64,000 nucleotides of DNA. It comes from an uncultured Paraprevotella sp. GTDB taxonomy: Bacteria > Bacteroidota > Bacteroidia > Bacteroidales > Bacteroidaceae. A program made the position numbers and the translations under genes. Below the pieces are notes generated by a model, which was not told where the DNA came from, searched no databases, and was given only the letters and a program-made list of their open reading frames with translations. Location: positions 1-64,000 of the forward strand of contig CAMWUI010000001.1 in NCBI GenBank assembly GCA_947177395.1, written 5' to 3'. The number at the start of each line of letters is the position of its first letter. Positions within the stretch are counted from its first letter, which is position 1. Positions 38,505-46,688 of this stretch are shown in pieces.

Positions 38505-39386
38505 CTAATCCTGATGTATGGTCAGTTGCGGGAACGGGAAACTGATGCCGGCCTTGTTGAACTCTTCGTAGATGGTTTTGTTCGTGTCGAAAAATACCCC
38601 CCAGTAGTCTTCCTGTTTCACCCATGCGCGTATGAGGATGTTCACACTACTGTCGGCCAAGGCCGTGACGGCAATGAACGGTTCCGGTTCGGTAAGGATG
38701 CGCTGGTCGGTTGCCAGTAATGTCCGCAGCAGGTTTTTTACGTCGTCGGTGGATGTTCCGTATTCCACCCCGATAGTCCATTCCACACGCCGGGTTTCTT
38801 TACGGCTATAATTAGTGATGATGCCGCTGCTCATGGCGCCGTTGGGTACATACACCGTTTTGTTGTCGCCTGTAATCAGGATGGTATGGAATATCTGTAT
38901 TTCAGAGACGGTGCCGGCCACTCCCTGGCCTTCCACCCAGTCGCCAACTTTATAGGGGCGAAACAGCAGAATGATAAGACCGCCGGCTAAATTCTGTAAA
39001 TTGCCGGACAATGCCATGCCGATGGCCACACCGGCCGAAGCCAATAGGGCGGCGAAAGATGTCGTGTTGACTCCGAGAGCGCTTACTACCGAAATAACCA
39101 GCAGCATCATGAGCAGAATATTCACCAGGCTCTTCAGGAATGTCTGTATGGTGGTCTCTACATGGCGGCGTTCCAGCATGCGGGCCAGCAGACGGTTGAG
39201 GAAGGAAACGATGATGCGTCCGACAATAAATACGATGACTGCTACCAGAATATTTTTTCCGGCTTCCACGCACCAGCCTATCATTTGTTGCAATACGGTG
39301 TTTATCTGACTTTTGTCCAATACTATCTTTTCGGCTTCTTCGGTTATTTTTGCCGCCGCCTGGACTGCTTCCATAAGTTGTATCAT
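38505..39386 (-). CDS. small-conductance mechanosensitive channel, MscS family
   Basis: The 293-aa inner-membrane protein has three transmembrane segments (about 43-66, 84-106, 110-135), of which the third is the Gly/Ala-rich pore helix (LLASAGVAIGMALSGNLQNLAGG). The cytosolic beta domain follows with FRPYKVGDWVEGQGVAGTVSEI and VYVPNGAM. It opens under osmotic downshock. It stands alone, divergent from the FtsZ-like operon. Length and fold match minimal MscS. Confidence 0.95.
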   Translation of the reverse strand: MIQLMEAVQAAAKITEEAEKIVLDKSQINTVLQQMIGWCVEAGKNILVAVIVFIVGRIIVSFLNRLLARMLERRHVETTIQTFLKSLVNILLMMLLVISVVSALGVNTTSFAALLASAGVAIGMALSGNLQNLAGGLIILLFRPYKVGDWVEGQGVAGTVSEIQIFHTILITGDNKTVYVPNGAMSSGIITNYSRKETRRVEWTIGVEYGTSTDDVKNLLRTLLATDQRILTEPEPFIAVTALADSSVNILIRAWVKQEDYWGVFFDTNKTIYEEFNKAGISFPFPQLTIHQD

Positions 39387-39422
39387 ACGGTTTGTCTTTT
39401 AAAGAGTTCCATTAGAGCACTA

Positions 39423-39430
39423 CAAATATA
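39423..39430 (-). promoter_or_regulatory. possible -7 box of the MscS gene
   Basis: TATATTTG on the minus strand, 37 bp before the start codon; no -33 element is clear. Confidence 0.45.
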
Positions 39431-39516
39431 ACAAAAATATTCCATACTGCGGCATTTTTTAGGGGATAGTTTATTGGTTCAATACGACAAATCGACAAAG
39501 CGCTGTCCTTGTCTCC

Positions 39517-39631
39517 TTACGAATGCATTCCTTACCCCCTAAGGAAAGTATTCCTTACACCCTTAAAAACGTATTTCTTAGCACCTTACGATAGTATTCG
39601 TTAGGCCCTAAGGATAGTATTCCTAAGGATG
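39517..39631. repeat. tandem array, five 23-bp units (AGTATTCCTTA family)
   Basis: Units begin at 39517, 39540, 39563, 39586 and 39609, exactly 23 bp apart. Phased as arm-centre-arm they read TTACGA-ATGCAT-TCCTTA, TAAGGA-AAGTAT-TCCTTA, TTAAAA-ACGTAT-TTCTTA, TTACGA-TAGTAT-TCGTTA and TAAGGA-TAGTAT-TCCTAA. The last unit and the 15 bp behind it (GGATGCCATTTCAGTT) recur nearly unchanged at 60153-60186. Confidence 0.9.
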
Positions 39632-39722
39632 CCATTTCAGTTCTTAGACCCTCGTGACAGTTTTTCTTGTGGCGAAGATGTCTTGGCATTATAAAGTATT
39701 GATATTTAGAGTAATGAAGGAA

Positions 39723-39843
39723 ATGCAACAGATATTACACTTATTTGCTTAATATTTCTGTATATGATAATAAATATACCCCTCCTTTAAAGGAAGACTA
39801 TTTATTATTTCTCCTTAAGACTTTAAGGGAATATCTGTCGCAT
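39723..39843. repeat. inverted-repeat element with CCTTTAAAGG centre (copy 2)
   Basis: ATGCAACAGATAT (39723-39735) pairs with ATATCTGTCGCAT (39831-39843), one mismatch, around an interior of about 95 bp that holds the palindrome CCTTTAAAGG at 39784-39793. A third related arm, GCGACAGATGTGGCACATGTC, lies at about 39892-39912. The layout matches the element at 8819-8972. As there, a 23-bp array lies close by (here 91 bp upstream). Confidence 0.6.
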
Positions 39844-40042
39844 CTGTCTCGATTTTTGTAATTTGTTGGTGTTTAGTGTGATGAAATGGGCGCGACAGAT
39901 GTGGCACATGTCAGCTTGATATTTTTGGAAATGGGAAGTAATGTTTCCTCGCCTCCGTGTCGCAAATTTGCTGGAATATATTTTTTATGAGTATCCTGTG
40001 ATTTTTTTTGTTTTGAATTTTATTTTATTCAAAACAATTGTA

Positions 40043-40050
40043 TATCTTTG
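40043..40050 (+). promoter_or_regulatory. -7 box of the FtsZ/tubulin-like operon
   Basis: TATCTTTG is an exact match. The transcript would start near 40057 and have a leader of about 115 nt before the ATG at 40172. A 24-codon ORF (ATG at 40064) and a CCGG...GCCGGC stem lie in the leader. No other strong promoter is seen between the genes of this operon. Confidence 0.6.
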
Positions 40051-40171
40051 TCTCGTTAATGCCATGAAGGCGGAACACCCGTTGTCTGCAAAGGGGACGA
40101 GGTGTGAAAGAATCCCTGCGCCTTTAGTTCTGATTTGAAAAACAGCCGGTTCTCGGGGAATATCTGCCGGC

Positions 40172-40813
40172 ATGAAAAACAGAATGGAAGTTATGGGCGG
40201 TTTTTGGGGCCTTGGCTATTTGTTTAACATCCTTTCCTATTCCATCGGGAGCTTGCTGCTGGGTGTCCTGATTACCTTGTTGGGTATCGTGTTGATGTTT
40301 GTGTTGATACGTTCCTGGTGGCGCGACAGCACCTTCACCCCCATGAGCTTCCTTGTGGCCGGCATCCTGTTTTTCTTCTTGGCCTTCCAGTCCGTGCTCC
40401 TATGCGGGGCGGTGACTATCAAGTCTTATTGCTCGGATGTGGAAGAGGCCGTCAACGAAATGTTGGACGGTATGCCCAAGTATGCCGAAGTGCCGCAGGA
40501 TGCAACCAACGAAATATTGGGTGAAGTCATGGAGCGGTGGCCGTTGGTGGCTTATTACATAGGGAGTTACGAGTCGTGGGGATATACGCCTGTGAACTAT
40601 GCCAAAGCAATGGCCGATGAGCTGCATCATTTTATGAACATGTATATCCTGCGCCGTTTGGCGTGGGCGTTGGGCTTTATTATAGTCGGTGCCGTATTGG
40701 TCATCAAGACCATATCCCGGCGATATGACAGGCGTCCGGCGGGGCGCCCGGCTTCTCGCCAGTCGCAGGTGCCCGGGAGGGAGCGCCTGCATGTGAGGCG
40801 GAGCCGTAGATAG
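40172..40813 (+). CDS. predicted membrane protein, first gene of the FtsZ-like operon
   Basis: The 213-aa protein has hydrophobic segments at about 17-47, 57-82 and 160-182, the first possibly one long or two short helices. Between the second and third lies a loop of about 75 polar residues; the C-terminal 30 residues are strongly basic (RRYDRRPAGRPASRQ...) and probably cytosolic. I do not recognise a family. Its place at the head of an operon with a tubulin-like GTPase makes it a candidate membrane anchor or scaffold (inference). ATGs at 40184 and 40193 are alternative starts. Confidence 0.7.
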   Translation: MKNRMEVMGGFWGLGYLFNILSYSIGSLLLGVLITLLGIVLMFVLIRSWWRDSTFTPMSFLVAGILFFFLAFQSVLLCGAVTIKSYCSDVEEAVNEMLDGMPKYAEVPQDATNEILGEVMERWPLVAYYIGSYESWGYTPVNYAKAMADELHHFMNMYILRRLAWALGFIIVGAVLVIKTISRRYDRRPAGRPASRQSQVPGRERLHVRRSRR

Positions 40814-40857
40814 CGTTGGGAAAAGAAAAATACGAAAAAATAATATAAAGAAGTACT

Positions 40858-43842
40858 ATGACAACAAGTTTTTGTAACAGCAACCATATCCTGGTGGGAT
40901 TGGGCGGTACGGGCGGAAAGATTCTCCGCGCGTTCAAAATGCGTATGTTTGAGGAATTCCCGACAGCGGAAGAGCGTAAGAAACAACCCGTGGCTTTGCT
41001 TTATGTGGACTCTACGGACGAGATGATGCCGAAGGACGGAAAGCCGAGGCCCGACTTCCGTGTGATGGGGCAGGATGCCTCGTTCACCAACAACGAGTTC
41101 TTGAACATCAAGGCTGTGGATGTGGAGCATATCCTCGACCATATCGGTAATTATCCTTCGGTGAGAGGTATTGTAAACAACGTGGCCGCTGTGAAGTCAG
41201 CTATCGGTTCGCTGGGACAGGCCGCCGGGCAGAAACGCCGTGCCGGCCGCTTGTTGTTCGCGGCCAACGCAGTGGGCTATGTCAACAGCCTGCGCGATGC
41301 GTATGCCCGTTGCGAGCAGGTATCGGGAGATTCCTCCAACCTCAATATCCATATTTTTGCCGGCCTTTGCGGCGGAACGGGATCCGGTTCGGTCGTGGAT
41401 GTGTTGGTGCAGACGCGTAAGACATTCCCCAACGCTAAAATTTCCGTGTATGCCATGATTCCGGAGATGAACCTGCCTAAGATCGAGATGGATCAGGGAC
41501 GTTATTACCAGAACGGTTACGCCGCCTTGAACGAACTGAACGCCTTGCAGGCCGGTCGCTGGAATCCGCAGGATGTGACCGGCGGCGGAGAAGCGCGCTT
41601 GTACAACGACCGGGTTAAGGGTGTGGCCGACGGTCTGACCGTATACAGCAATGTAAACGAGAATGGACTGACAATAAATTCTTTGTCGGAATTGCCCAAG
41701 ATAGTCAGTGATTATTTGTTTGCCCGTATCTTCTTTGTCAGCGAGGAAGATGCGGTGAACTCGGATATCATCCGCGCGTATAATTTTGAAAACATGGATG
41801 ATTTCGCGTTGGAGTATGATGAAGTAGCCAATCCGGGACCCGACGGCCGTATTCCGGTGGCGCGCACCAAGAAAGTCAATTCGTTTGGTATCAAGCGTGT
41901 GATGTATCCCGAATTGCGCGTGTTGAAACACATCACGTACACCGTGGGCGAGAGCGTCCTCTATCAGTTTAAATACAACAACTGGCGCGAGAACCAGGGA
42001 TTCGTCAACGAAGAGCGCAACAAAGACTATCGCAAGGAATATCTGAACGCCGACAACTTGTCCAAATGGATGCTCGACCTCAAGCACCTGACGCTGGACC
42101 TGAAAGTGTTGGATTCAGACACGGATTACCCTACATTCAATGACTATTGGCACGACAAGGCGCTCATTTATGCTGAGGACGCCAAGAAAGCTGACTGTCC
42201 ACTGAATGAGTTGGACAACATCATGAGCGAGTTCTATGAGAACCATTTCCGGGAGGAAGGCGTGGTGAAATTCTTCTCCGGTAAGGAGCGCGTCATACCC
42301 GAATTGTCCCGCGAAATCCGTCATAAAGTGGAAAGCGAATTGTTCGACAAATGGAAGACGGGCGATGTGTCCATCGTGGAGTTGCAGAAAGTATCCAAAC
42401 TGTTGCTGGAGCGCATAGGCGAACTCCGTGGCGAGATAGAGGCTGCCTGCAAGGAAGAAGGCGAGAACTACAAGGCATACGATGAGGACCGTAGCGCCAA
42501 TGTGGCCGAGTGGAGCCGTTTGGGCATCCTCCAGCGTATGGTGGGAGCCGGTGCGCGCCGCTATGCCGACCATCAGGGTATCCTGACGGATTATTACACT
42601 TCGAAGACCATGCTTGTGGCTTTGGACTTCGCCCGTAAACTGGCGGCCAAAGTGCTCATGGAACTGGGTAAGATGGACGCCGATATCACAGCCTTCGGGC
42701 AGAAAATCAACGAAGCGCTGGAAGAGACCGAGCGTCTGGTTACGGCACAGCGTAAAGTAAACAAGGGTCTGGAAGACATGAAGGGAGCCATCATCGAGGT
42801 GAGTGAGGACGAGGTGATGAGCGAGTTTGAAATAGAACTTAAGGTGGATAAAATCGATATGCCTAACATCGCCCGCCAGATTCGCGAAGCTATCCTGCCG
42901 CAAGGCGACTTCGTCAACTTCGGGCGACTGACCGCAGACATCGGCATTGACGATATTACGGATGCGTTTGACATAAAGCTCTCCCAGATAGTCAAGGCCA
43001 AACACGACGAGAAGGCCGACAGCGACAAGAAGGTGCTGGGATTGAACATCCTGACCCAATTGCAGCAAAAGCTCCGCACCGATGATGATATAAAGGCTTT
43101 TGCGGCGAAGATAGTGACGCAAAGCGGTTGTTACCTGAAATTAAACAACGACCAGATTCAACTGCATCTGCGCAACAACGAAGGTAACTTGAGTCCTACG
43201 AATCCGGCCAGCATCAACAAGAAGGCCATTCTCGTATCGATACCTTCCCCGGACGAGAACGAAGGTTTGAAGAAGTTTGCCGATAAATTGGAAGAAGCAT
43301 TCAAGAATTCCTTCAATCAGAGCACGGCACGCACGAGTATCACCGTGAACCGCAAGAGTCCGCGCAAGGATGAGTTGTCGATAATCACGGTCTCTTATTG
43401 TTTCCCCATCCGTGCCATCGATTGGATGTCGCCGTATAAGGAGCGTTACGAACGCTTCCTGCATACCGGTAACCCGGCTACGGATTTGGGGAATGCCATC
43501 CTGTTGCATAGCGAAGGCGACGGTAGCCAGTTGCCTTCCCTGTTTCCCGGCGCCCCGGTTCCTCCTCCTGTTATGATGCCGCCTCAGCCGGAACCGGAAA
43601 TACAGCTCTTTATGGCAGTAGGCGGCCAGCAATATGGCCCTTATAACAGGGAAATGTGCAAGCAGATGGTGCAGAACAAGCAACTTACGCCCCAGACAGT
43701 GGTGTGGATGGAAGGAATGCCCGCTTGGACGCCTGCCGGACAAGTGCCTGCGCTCATGTCGCTTTTTGCACCTCCGGCCGCTACTCCCGGCATGCCCCCG
43801 ATGCCGCCTATGGGTGGGCCGACGCCTCCTCCCATGATGTGA
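40858..43842 (+). CDS. FtsZ/tubulin-like GTPase (Tubulin_2 type) with C-terminal GYF_2 domain
   Basis: The 994-aa cytosolic protein starts with a Rossmann-type loop HILVGLGGTGGKILRAF (about 10-26) and carries the tubulin/FtsZ signature as GLCGGTGSGS at about 169-178, followed by VSVYAMIPE-like strands. The wide spacing and size fit the large bacterial tubulin-like families rather than cell-division FtsZ. The middle (about 400-750) is helical and probably coiled in part. At 917-970 lies a GYF_2 domain (LFMAVGGQQYGPYNREMCKQ, WMEGMPAWTPAG), flanked on both sides by Pro-rich runs; the tail ends PPMPPMGGPTPPPMM. It likely forms or regulates a filament. Genes around it encode membrane and exported proteins. 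Confidence 0.85.
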   Translation: MTTSFCNSNHILVGLGGTGGKILRAFKMRMFEEFPTAEERKKQPVALLYVDSTDEMMPKDGKPRPDFRVMGQDASFTNNEFLNIKAVDVEHILDHIGNYPSVRGIVNNVAAVKSAIGSLGQAAGQKRRAGRLLFAANAVGYVNSLRDAYARCEQVSGDSSNLNIHIFAGLCGGTGSGSVVDVLVQTRKTFPNAKISVYAMIPEMNLPKIEMDQGRYYQNGYAALNELNALQAGRWNPQDVTGGGEARLYNDRVKGVADGLTVYSNVNENGLTINSLSELPKIVSDYLFARIFFVSEEDAVNSDIIRAYNFENMDDFALEYDEVANPGPDGRIPVARTKKVNSFGIKRVMYPELRVLKHITYTVGESVLYQFKYNNWRENQGFVNEERNKDYRKEYLNADNLSKWMLDLKHLTLDLKVLDSDTDYPTFNDYWHDKALIYAEDAKKADCPLNELDNIMSEFYENHFREEGVVKFFSGKERVIPELSREIRHKVESELFDKWKTGDVSIVELQKVSKLLLERIGELRGEIEAACKEEGENYKAYDEDRSANVAEWSRLGILQRMVGAGARRYADHQGILTDYYTSKTMLVALDFARKLAAKVLMELGKMDADITAFGQKINEALEETERLVTAQRKVNKGLEDMKGAIIEVSEDEVMSEFEIELKVDKIDMPNIARQIREAILPQGDFVNFGRLTADIGIDDITDAFDIKLSQIVKAKHDEKADSDKKVLGLNILTQLQQKLRTDDDIKAFAAKIVTQSGCYLKLNNDQIQLHLRNNEGNLSPTNPASINKKAILVSIPSPDENEGLKKFADKLEEAFKNSFNQSTARTSITVNRKSPRKDELSIITVSYCFPIRAIDWMSPYKERYERFLHTGNPATDLGNAILLHSEGDGSQLPSLFPGAPVPPPVMMPPQPEPEIQLFMAVGGQQYGPYNREMCKQMVQNKQLTPQTVVWMEGMPAWTPAGQVPALMSLFAPPAATPGMPPMPPMGGPTPPPMM

Positions 43843-43892
43843 TGAATCAATAAAACAAGTAATCGGAATAAAAATAGAAAAAAAACGTAAAT

Positions 43893-44771
43893 ATGGCAAG
43901 TACAAATCGTTCGGAACGTGTACGTTTCAGATACGGCCTCTGTCTGAATGACAGTTGCCCGAAATGTAAATCAAAAGAAGTGCAGCAGATAGCAGCCCGC
44001 AAGGACTTTGTCTGTGCGGAGTGTGGTAAGGCCTTGCGCGAATGCCCGCCTCCCCGGTCTTTCTGGGACAAGTATGGCAAGATGATCATAGGTGGCGGTG
44101 TGGCCTTGGTGGCCATCATCTTGGGCGTGGTGTTCCTGGCCGGCGGAGACAAAAAGAACGAGACGGAAAAGCCGCCCGTGGAGAACGTCGATTCGGTGAA
44201 GGTCCCCGAACCGGAAGAAGATGGCATGGAAGTGGAAGAAGTGAACGTGGAGAAGATGACGTTTATGGAAACGGAAGCGGACATGACATTGAAACCCGGC
44301 AGCGAGAAGCAGCTCAATATCGATTGTACGCCGGGCAATGCCAATGAAGACGTGTCATGGATTTCATCGGATGAGTCTGTGGCTACCGTAAGCGAATCCG
44401 GATTAGTGACGACTGTCAAAGCCGGTACGGCCACCGTGAAGGCTGTGGCCGTCCGTTCCAAAGTGGCTGCGTCCATTAAAGTTACCGTGAAGGAAGAGAA
44501 GAAAGGCGGTTCTGGCGGCAATGGCGGTGGCGCTTCGGTGAAGAACGGCCAAGGACATCTGGAACTGGGATACGCCTCTTATGACGGAGATATCCGGAAC
44601 GGACAGCCGCATGGTAATGGAACCATTACTTATAAGTCGTCTCATAAGATTATTCCTTCCAAGGACTATATGGCTTCTCCGGGGGAATATGTGATAGGTA
44701 ACTTTGCCAACGGAGTATTGCGTATGGGTACGTGGTACAAAAACGATGGCAATCAGATTGTAGTGAAGTGA
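43893..44771 (+). CDS. zinc ribbon - transmembrane - Ig-like (Big_2) - MORN protein
   Basis: The 292-aa protein combines four parts. Residues 22-44 hold a zinc ribbon (CPKC ... CAEC) that should be cytosolic. A single helix spans about 63-84 (MIIGGGVALVAIILGVVFLAG). After an acidic linker comes a bacterial Ig-like Big_2 domain at about 120-205 (VSWISSDESVATVSESGLVTTVKAGTATV). The C-terminal part from about 218 is MORN-like (YDGDIRNGQPHGNGTITY). The topology would link the cytosolic tubulin-like protein with the periplasm. It follows that gene by 50 bp and overlaps the next start by 4 bp. Confidence 0.8.
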   Translation: MASTNRSERVRFRYGLCLNDSCPKCKSKEVQQIAARKDFVCAECGKALRECPPPRSFWDKYGKMIIGGGVALVAIILGVVFLAGGDKKNETEKPPVENVDSVKVPEPEEDGMEVEEVNVEKMTFMETEADMTLKPGSEKQLNIDCTPGNANEDVSWISSDESVATVSESGLVTTVKAGTATVKAVAVRSKVAASIKVTVKEEKKGGSGGNGGGASVKNGQGHLELGYASYDGDIRNGQPHGNGTITYKSSHKIIPSKDYMASPGEYVIGNFANGVLRMGTWYKNDGNQIVVK

Positions 44772-45886
44772 TACGAAGAAACTCCCTCTGTGGCGCATGG
44801 ATGGTAGCTCTGTTGTGGGGCTACCTCCTGCCACTTTTTGCAGGACAGCCTCGGTTCGCTACCGAGCGTCTCCGGGGAATGGCCGATGTCATGGCCTTGG
44901 AAGGGCTGGACACGTTGGCTGTTGCTGCGGATTATCGGAGCGGATATACTTACAACGGACGTCCGTTACATATCACGACGAATCCATGGGGGGAGGTTTC
45001 ACATATAGGTTATCGTTTGTTCGATCCCGGTTTGAGCATAGTGCAACCGTCTCCCGTCTATAACTTTCTGGAACGCTATTTGCTGGAGTTGGATTTGCCC
45101 TCTGACATCAATCGTTTCCTCCGGCTCGAATGTGATCAGGTGCATGTGCAGGGCAACTTGGGGGTGTTGGCTTCGCTGGACGGGACGGAGGAATTTGTTA
45201 TTGACCGCCGCCCTTATCTCAAATATCGCGTCTATTGGACGCGCGGAGGCAAGGAGTTGCTTTCTCTCTCGTTCAACATGGAATGTCAGTTGTTCATGGG
45301 TTGTATCACTACGGAACAAGAGACAAACCTTGTGCGTGACTTGAAACGCACACAACCTTACGCCGTGGCTCTGCCCGACAAACCGGTTGGGGGCGAACTG
45401 ACGAAGGCGGACGACTTTTATATCCTGCACGGACGCAATTATATGCAAGACCACATACGCAACGATCTGTTTTTCCGGAAGGCCGGGGAGCGTTTCGTGC
45501 TTGTGGAAGATGCGGGGTATCCTTTGCAGGCCATTTCCGACATTCTGCTTACCGGACAATCGGTGAGAGACTACAACCTGGATGTGTGCTTGGACAAGTA
45601 TGGTTATGAGACGGAGGATTTCACCGTCACGTGGAAGCAGTGGGTGGCCTTTTGCAAGGAAGAGGGATGCGAATTCTTTTTCGGGGTGAAGAGCCGTACT
45701 GACGAGGCCATTGTGGGGACATTCTTTGCTGTGAACGACCAGATGGGGTACAACCACATGATGAATGTCACCTTTCCCCTTTCGCTGTTGGAAGGCGGGG
45801 ACGGGCAGTTGGCCGCACGTCTCTATGCTTACATACCGTTGCATAACGTGTCGGAGAAATATTTTAAGTTTGATTATAAAAAGTAA
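44768..45886 (+). CDS. exported protein of unknown function, FtsZ-like operon
   Basis: I choose the GTG at 44768, which overlaps the previous stop (GTGA) and gives an N-terminus IRRNSLCGAW followed by a hydrophobic stretch, a good signal peptide; the ATG at 44801 would remove the positive charges. The 372-aa product has alternating strands and no motif I know (SYLRL-type repeats are absent; notable are TVTWKQWVAFCKEEGCEFFFGV and AYIPLHNVSEKYFKFDYKK). Translational coupling to the zinc-ribbon/MORN gene argues for a joint function. Confidence 0.7.
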   Translation: MIRRNSLCGAWMVALLWGYLLPLFAGQPRFATERLRGMADVMALEGLDTLAVAADYRSGYTYNGRPLHITTNPWGEVSHIGYRLFDPGLSIVQPSPVYNFLERYLLELDLPSDINRFLRLECDQVHVQGNLGVLASLDGTEEFVIDRRPYLKYRVYWTRGGKELLSLSFNMECQLFMGCITTEQETNLVRDLKRTQPYAVALPDKPVGGELTKADDFYILHGRNYMQDHIRNDLFFRKAGERFVLVEDAGYPLQAISDILLTGQSVRDYNLDVCLDKYGYETEDFTVTWKQWVAFCKEEGCEFFFGVKSRTDEAIVGTFFAVNDQMGYNHMMNVTFPLSLLEGGDGQLAARLYAYIPLHNVSEKYFKFDYKK

Positions 45887-45890
45887 CGCA

Positions 45891-46667
45891 ATGAAGAAGA
45901 TAGGATGTTTGTTGCTGGCCTGCTGCAGTGTGTTTTCTCTATGGGGGCAGACAGACGCGGATGCCCAGAAGAAAGAGATAAACAAGGTGAAGAAAAGTAA
46001 CCAATATCTTTACGGAGAGGCAACGATGGCAACGCAGGAAGAGGCGATGTTGTTGGCCGAAGAGTTGTTGTATTCCAATATAAACCAGTGGGTGGCTGAG
46101 CAGAAGAAATTGAATGCGGCAAACAAGGTTGTGGTGGTGAACACGAAGCAACTTTGGGGTAATATAGCCTTGCCTCGCGGAAATATGTTCAGGGCTTTCT
46201 ATTATGTAAAGAAGTCGGATATCCTGCCGGCTGAGAATACAAACATCATCGAAAAGGAACGGGCGGGAAATGGCGGCACTTCTGTGGAGCCGTTGTCGGC
46301 TGAAGAAGTCGTAGCCGGGGACACTCAATCCGAAAAGACTGTAACTGAAGAGGTCGGAACCGAAGAGAAAACAACAACCGACGTGACTATTCCTCCCGTA
46401 GTGCGGGAGGTGGCGGAAGTGACGGATTTTTCCCGGTTGCAATCCGTCCTGAACCGGTTGAAATCGGAAGGCAAGGTGAAGGATTTCAATAAGTATGCGG
46501 TATTGACGAATAAGGATGATTATTACCTAATTATATATAATAAAGAAGGAAAAATTGAAGCAGTCCTGAGCAAAGGCCCCTCCCGCTTGAATGTAAAGAC
46601 GGGGCAGACTGACGGCGTGGAGAATTATTCGGGAAGAGGTGCCATTGGTTTCAGTATTGTTGAATAA
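45891..46667 (+). CDS. exported protein of unknown function, FtsZ-like operon
   Basis: The ATG at 45891, 4 bp after the previous stop, begins a signal peptide (MKKIGCLLLACCSVFSLWGQ); the longer ORF of the track overlaps the neighbour. The 258-aa product has an N-terminal helical part with Gln/Glu/Leu-rich sequence (QEEAMLLAEELLYSNINQWV), an acidic Glu/Thr-rich linker at about 135-175 and a C-terminal part (VLTNKDDYYLIIYNKEGKIEAVLS). The cysteines at 13-14 could form an alternative lipobox, but its context is poor. Family unknown. Confidence 0.7.
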   Translation: MKKIGCLLLACCSVFSLWGQTDADAQKKEINKVKKSNQYLYGEATMATQEEAMLLAEELLYSNINQWVAEQKKLNAANKVVVVNTKQLWGNIALPRGNMFRAFYYVKKSDILPAENTNIIEKERAGNGGTSVEPLSAEEVVAGDTQSEKTVTEEVGTEEKTTTDVTIPPVVREVAEVTDFSRLQSVLNRLKSEGKVKDFNKYAVLTNKDDYYLIIYNKEGKIEAVLSKGPSRLNVKTGQTDGVENYSGRGAIGFSIVE

Positions 46668-46688
46668 AAGACAGAAAAGGGGATTTTT

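Noticed and set aside
39941-40138. 65-aa ORF before the FtsZ-like operon
   Set aside because: It spans the operon's -7 box; only its last 24 codons (from ATG 40064) lie on the transcript.
40858-43842. Cell-division FtsZ
   Set aside because: FtsZ proper is about 400 aa with GGGTGTG near residue 110 and sits in the dcw cluster; here the signature is at about 170 in a 994-aa protein with a GYF_2 domain.
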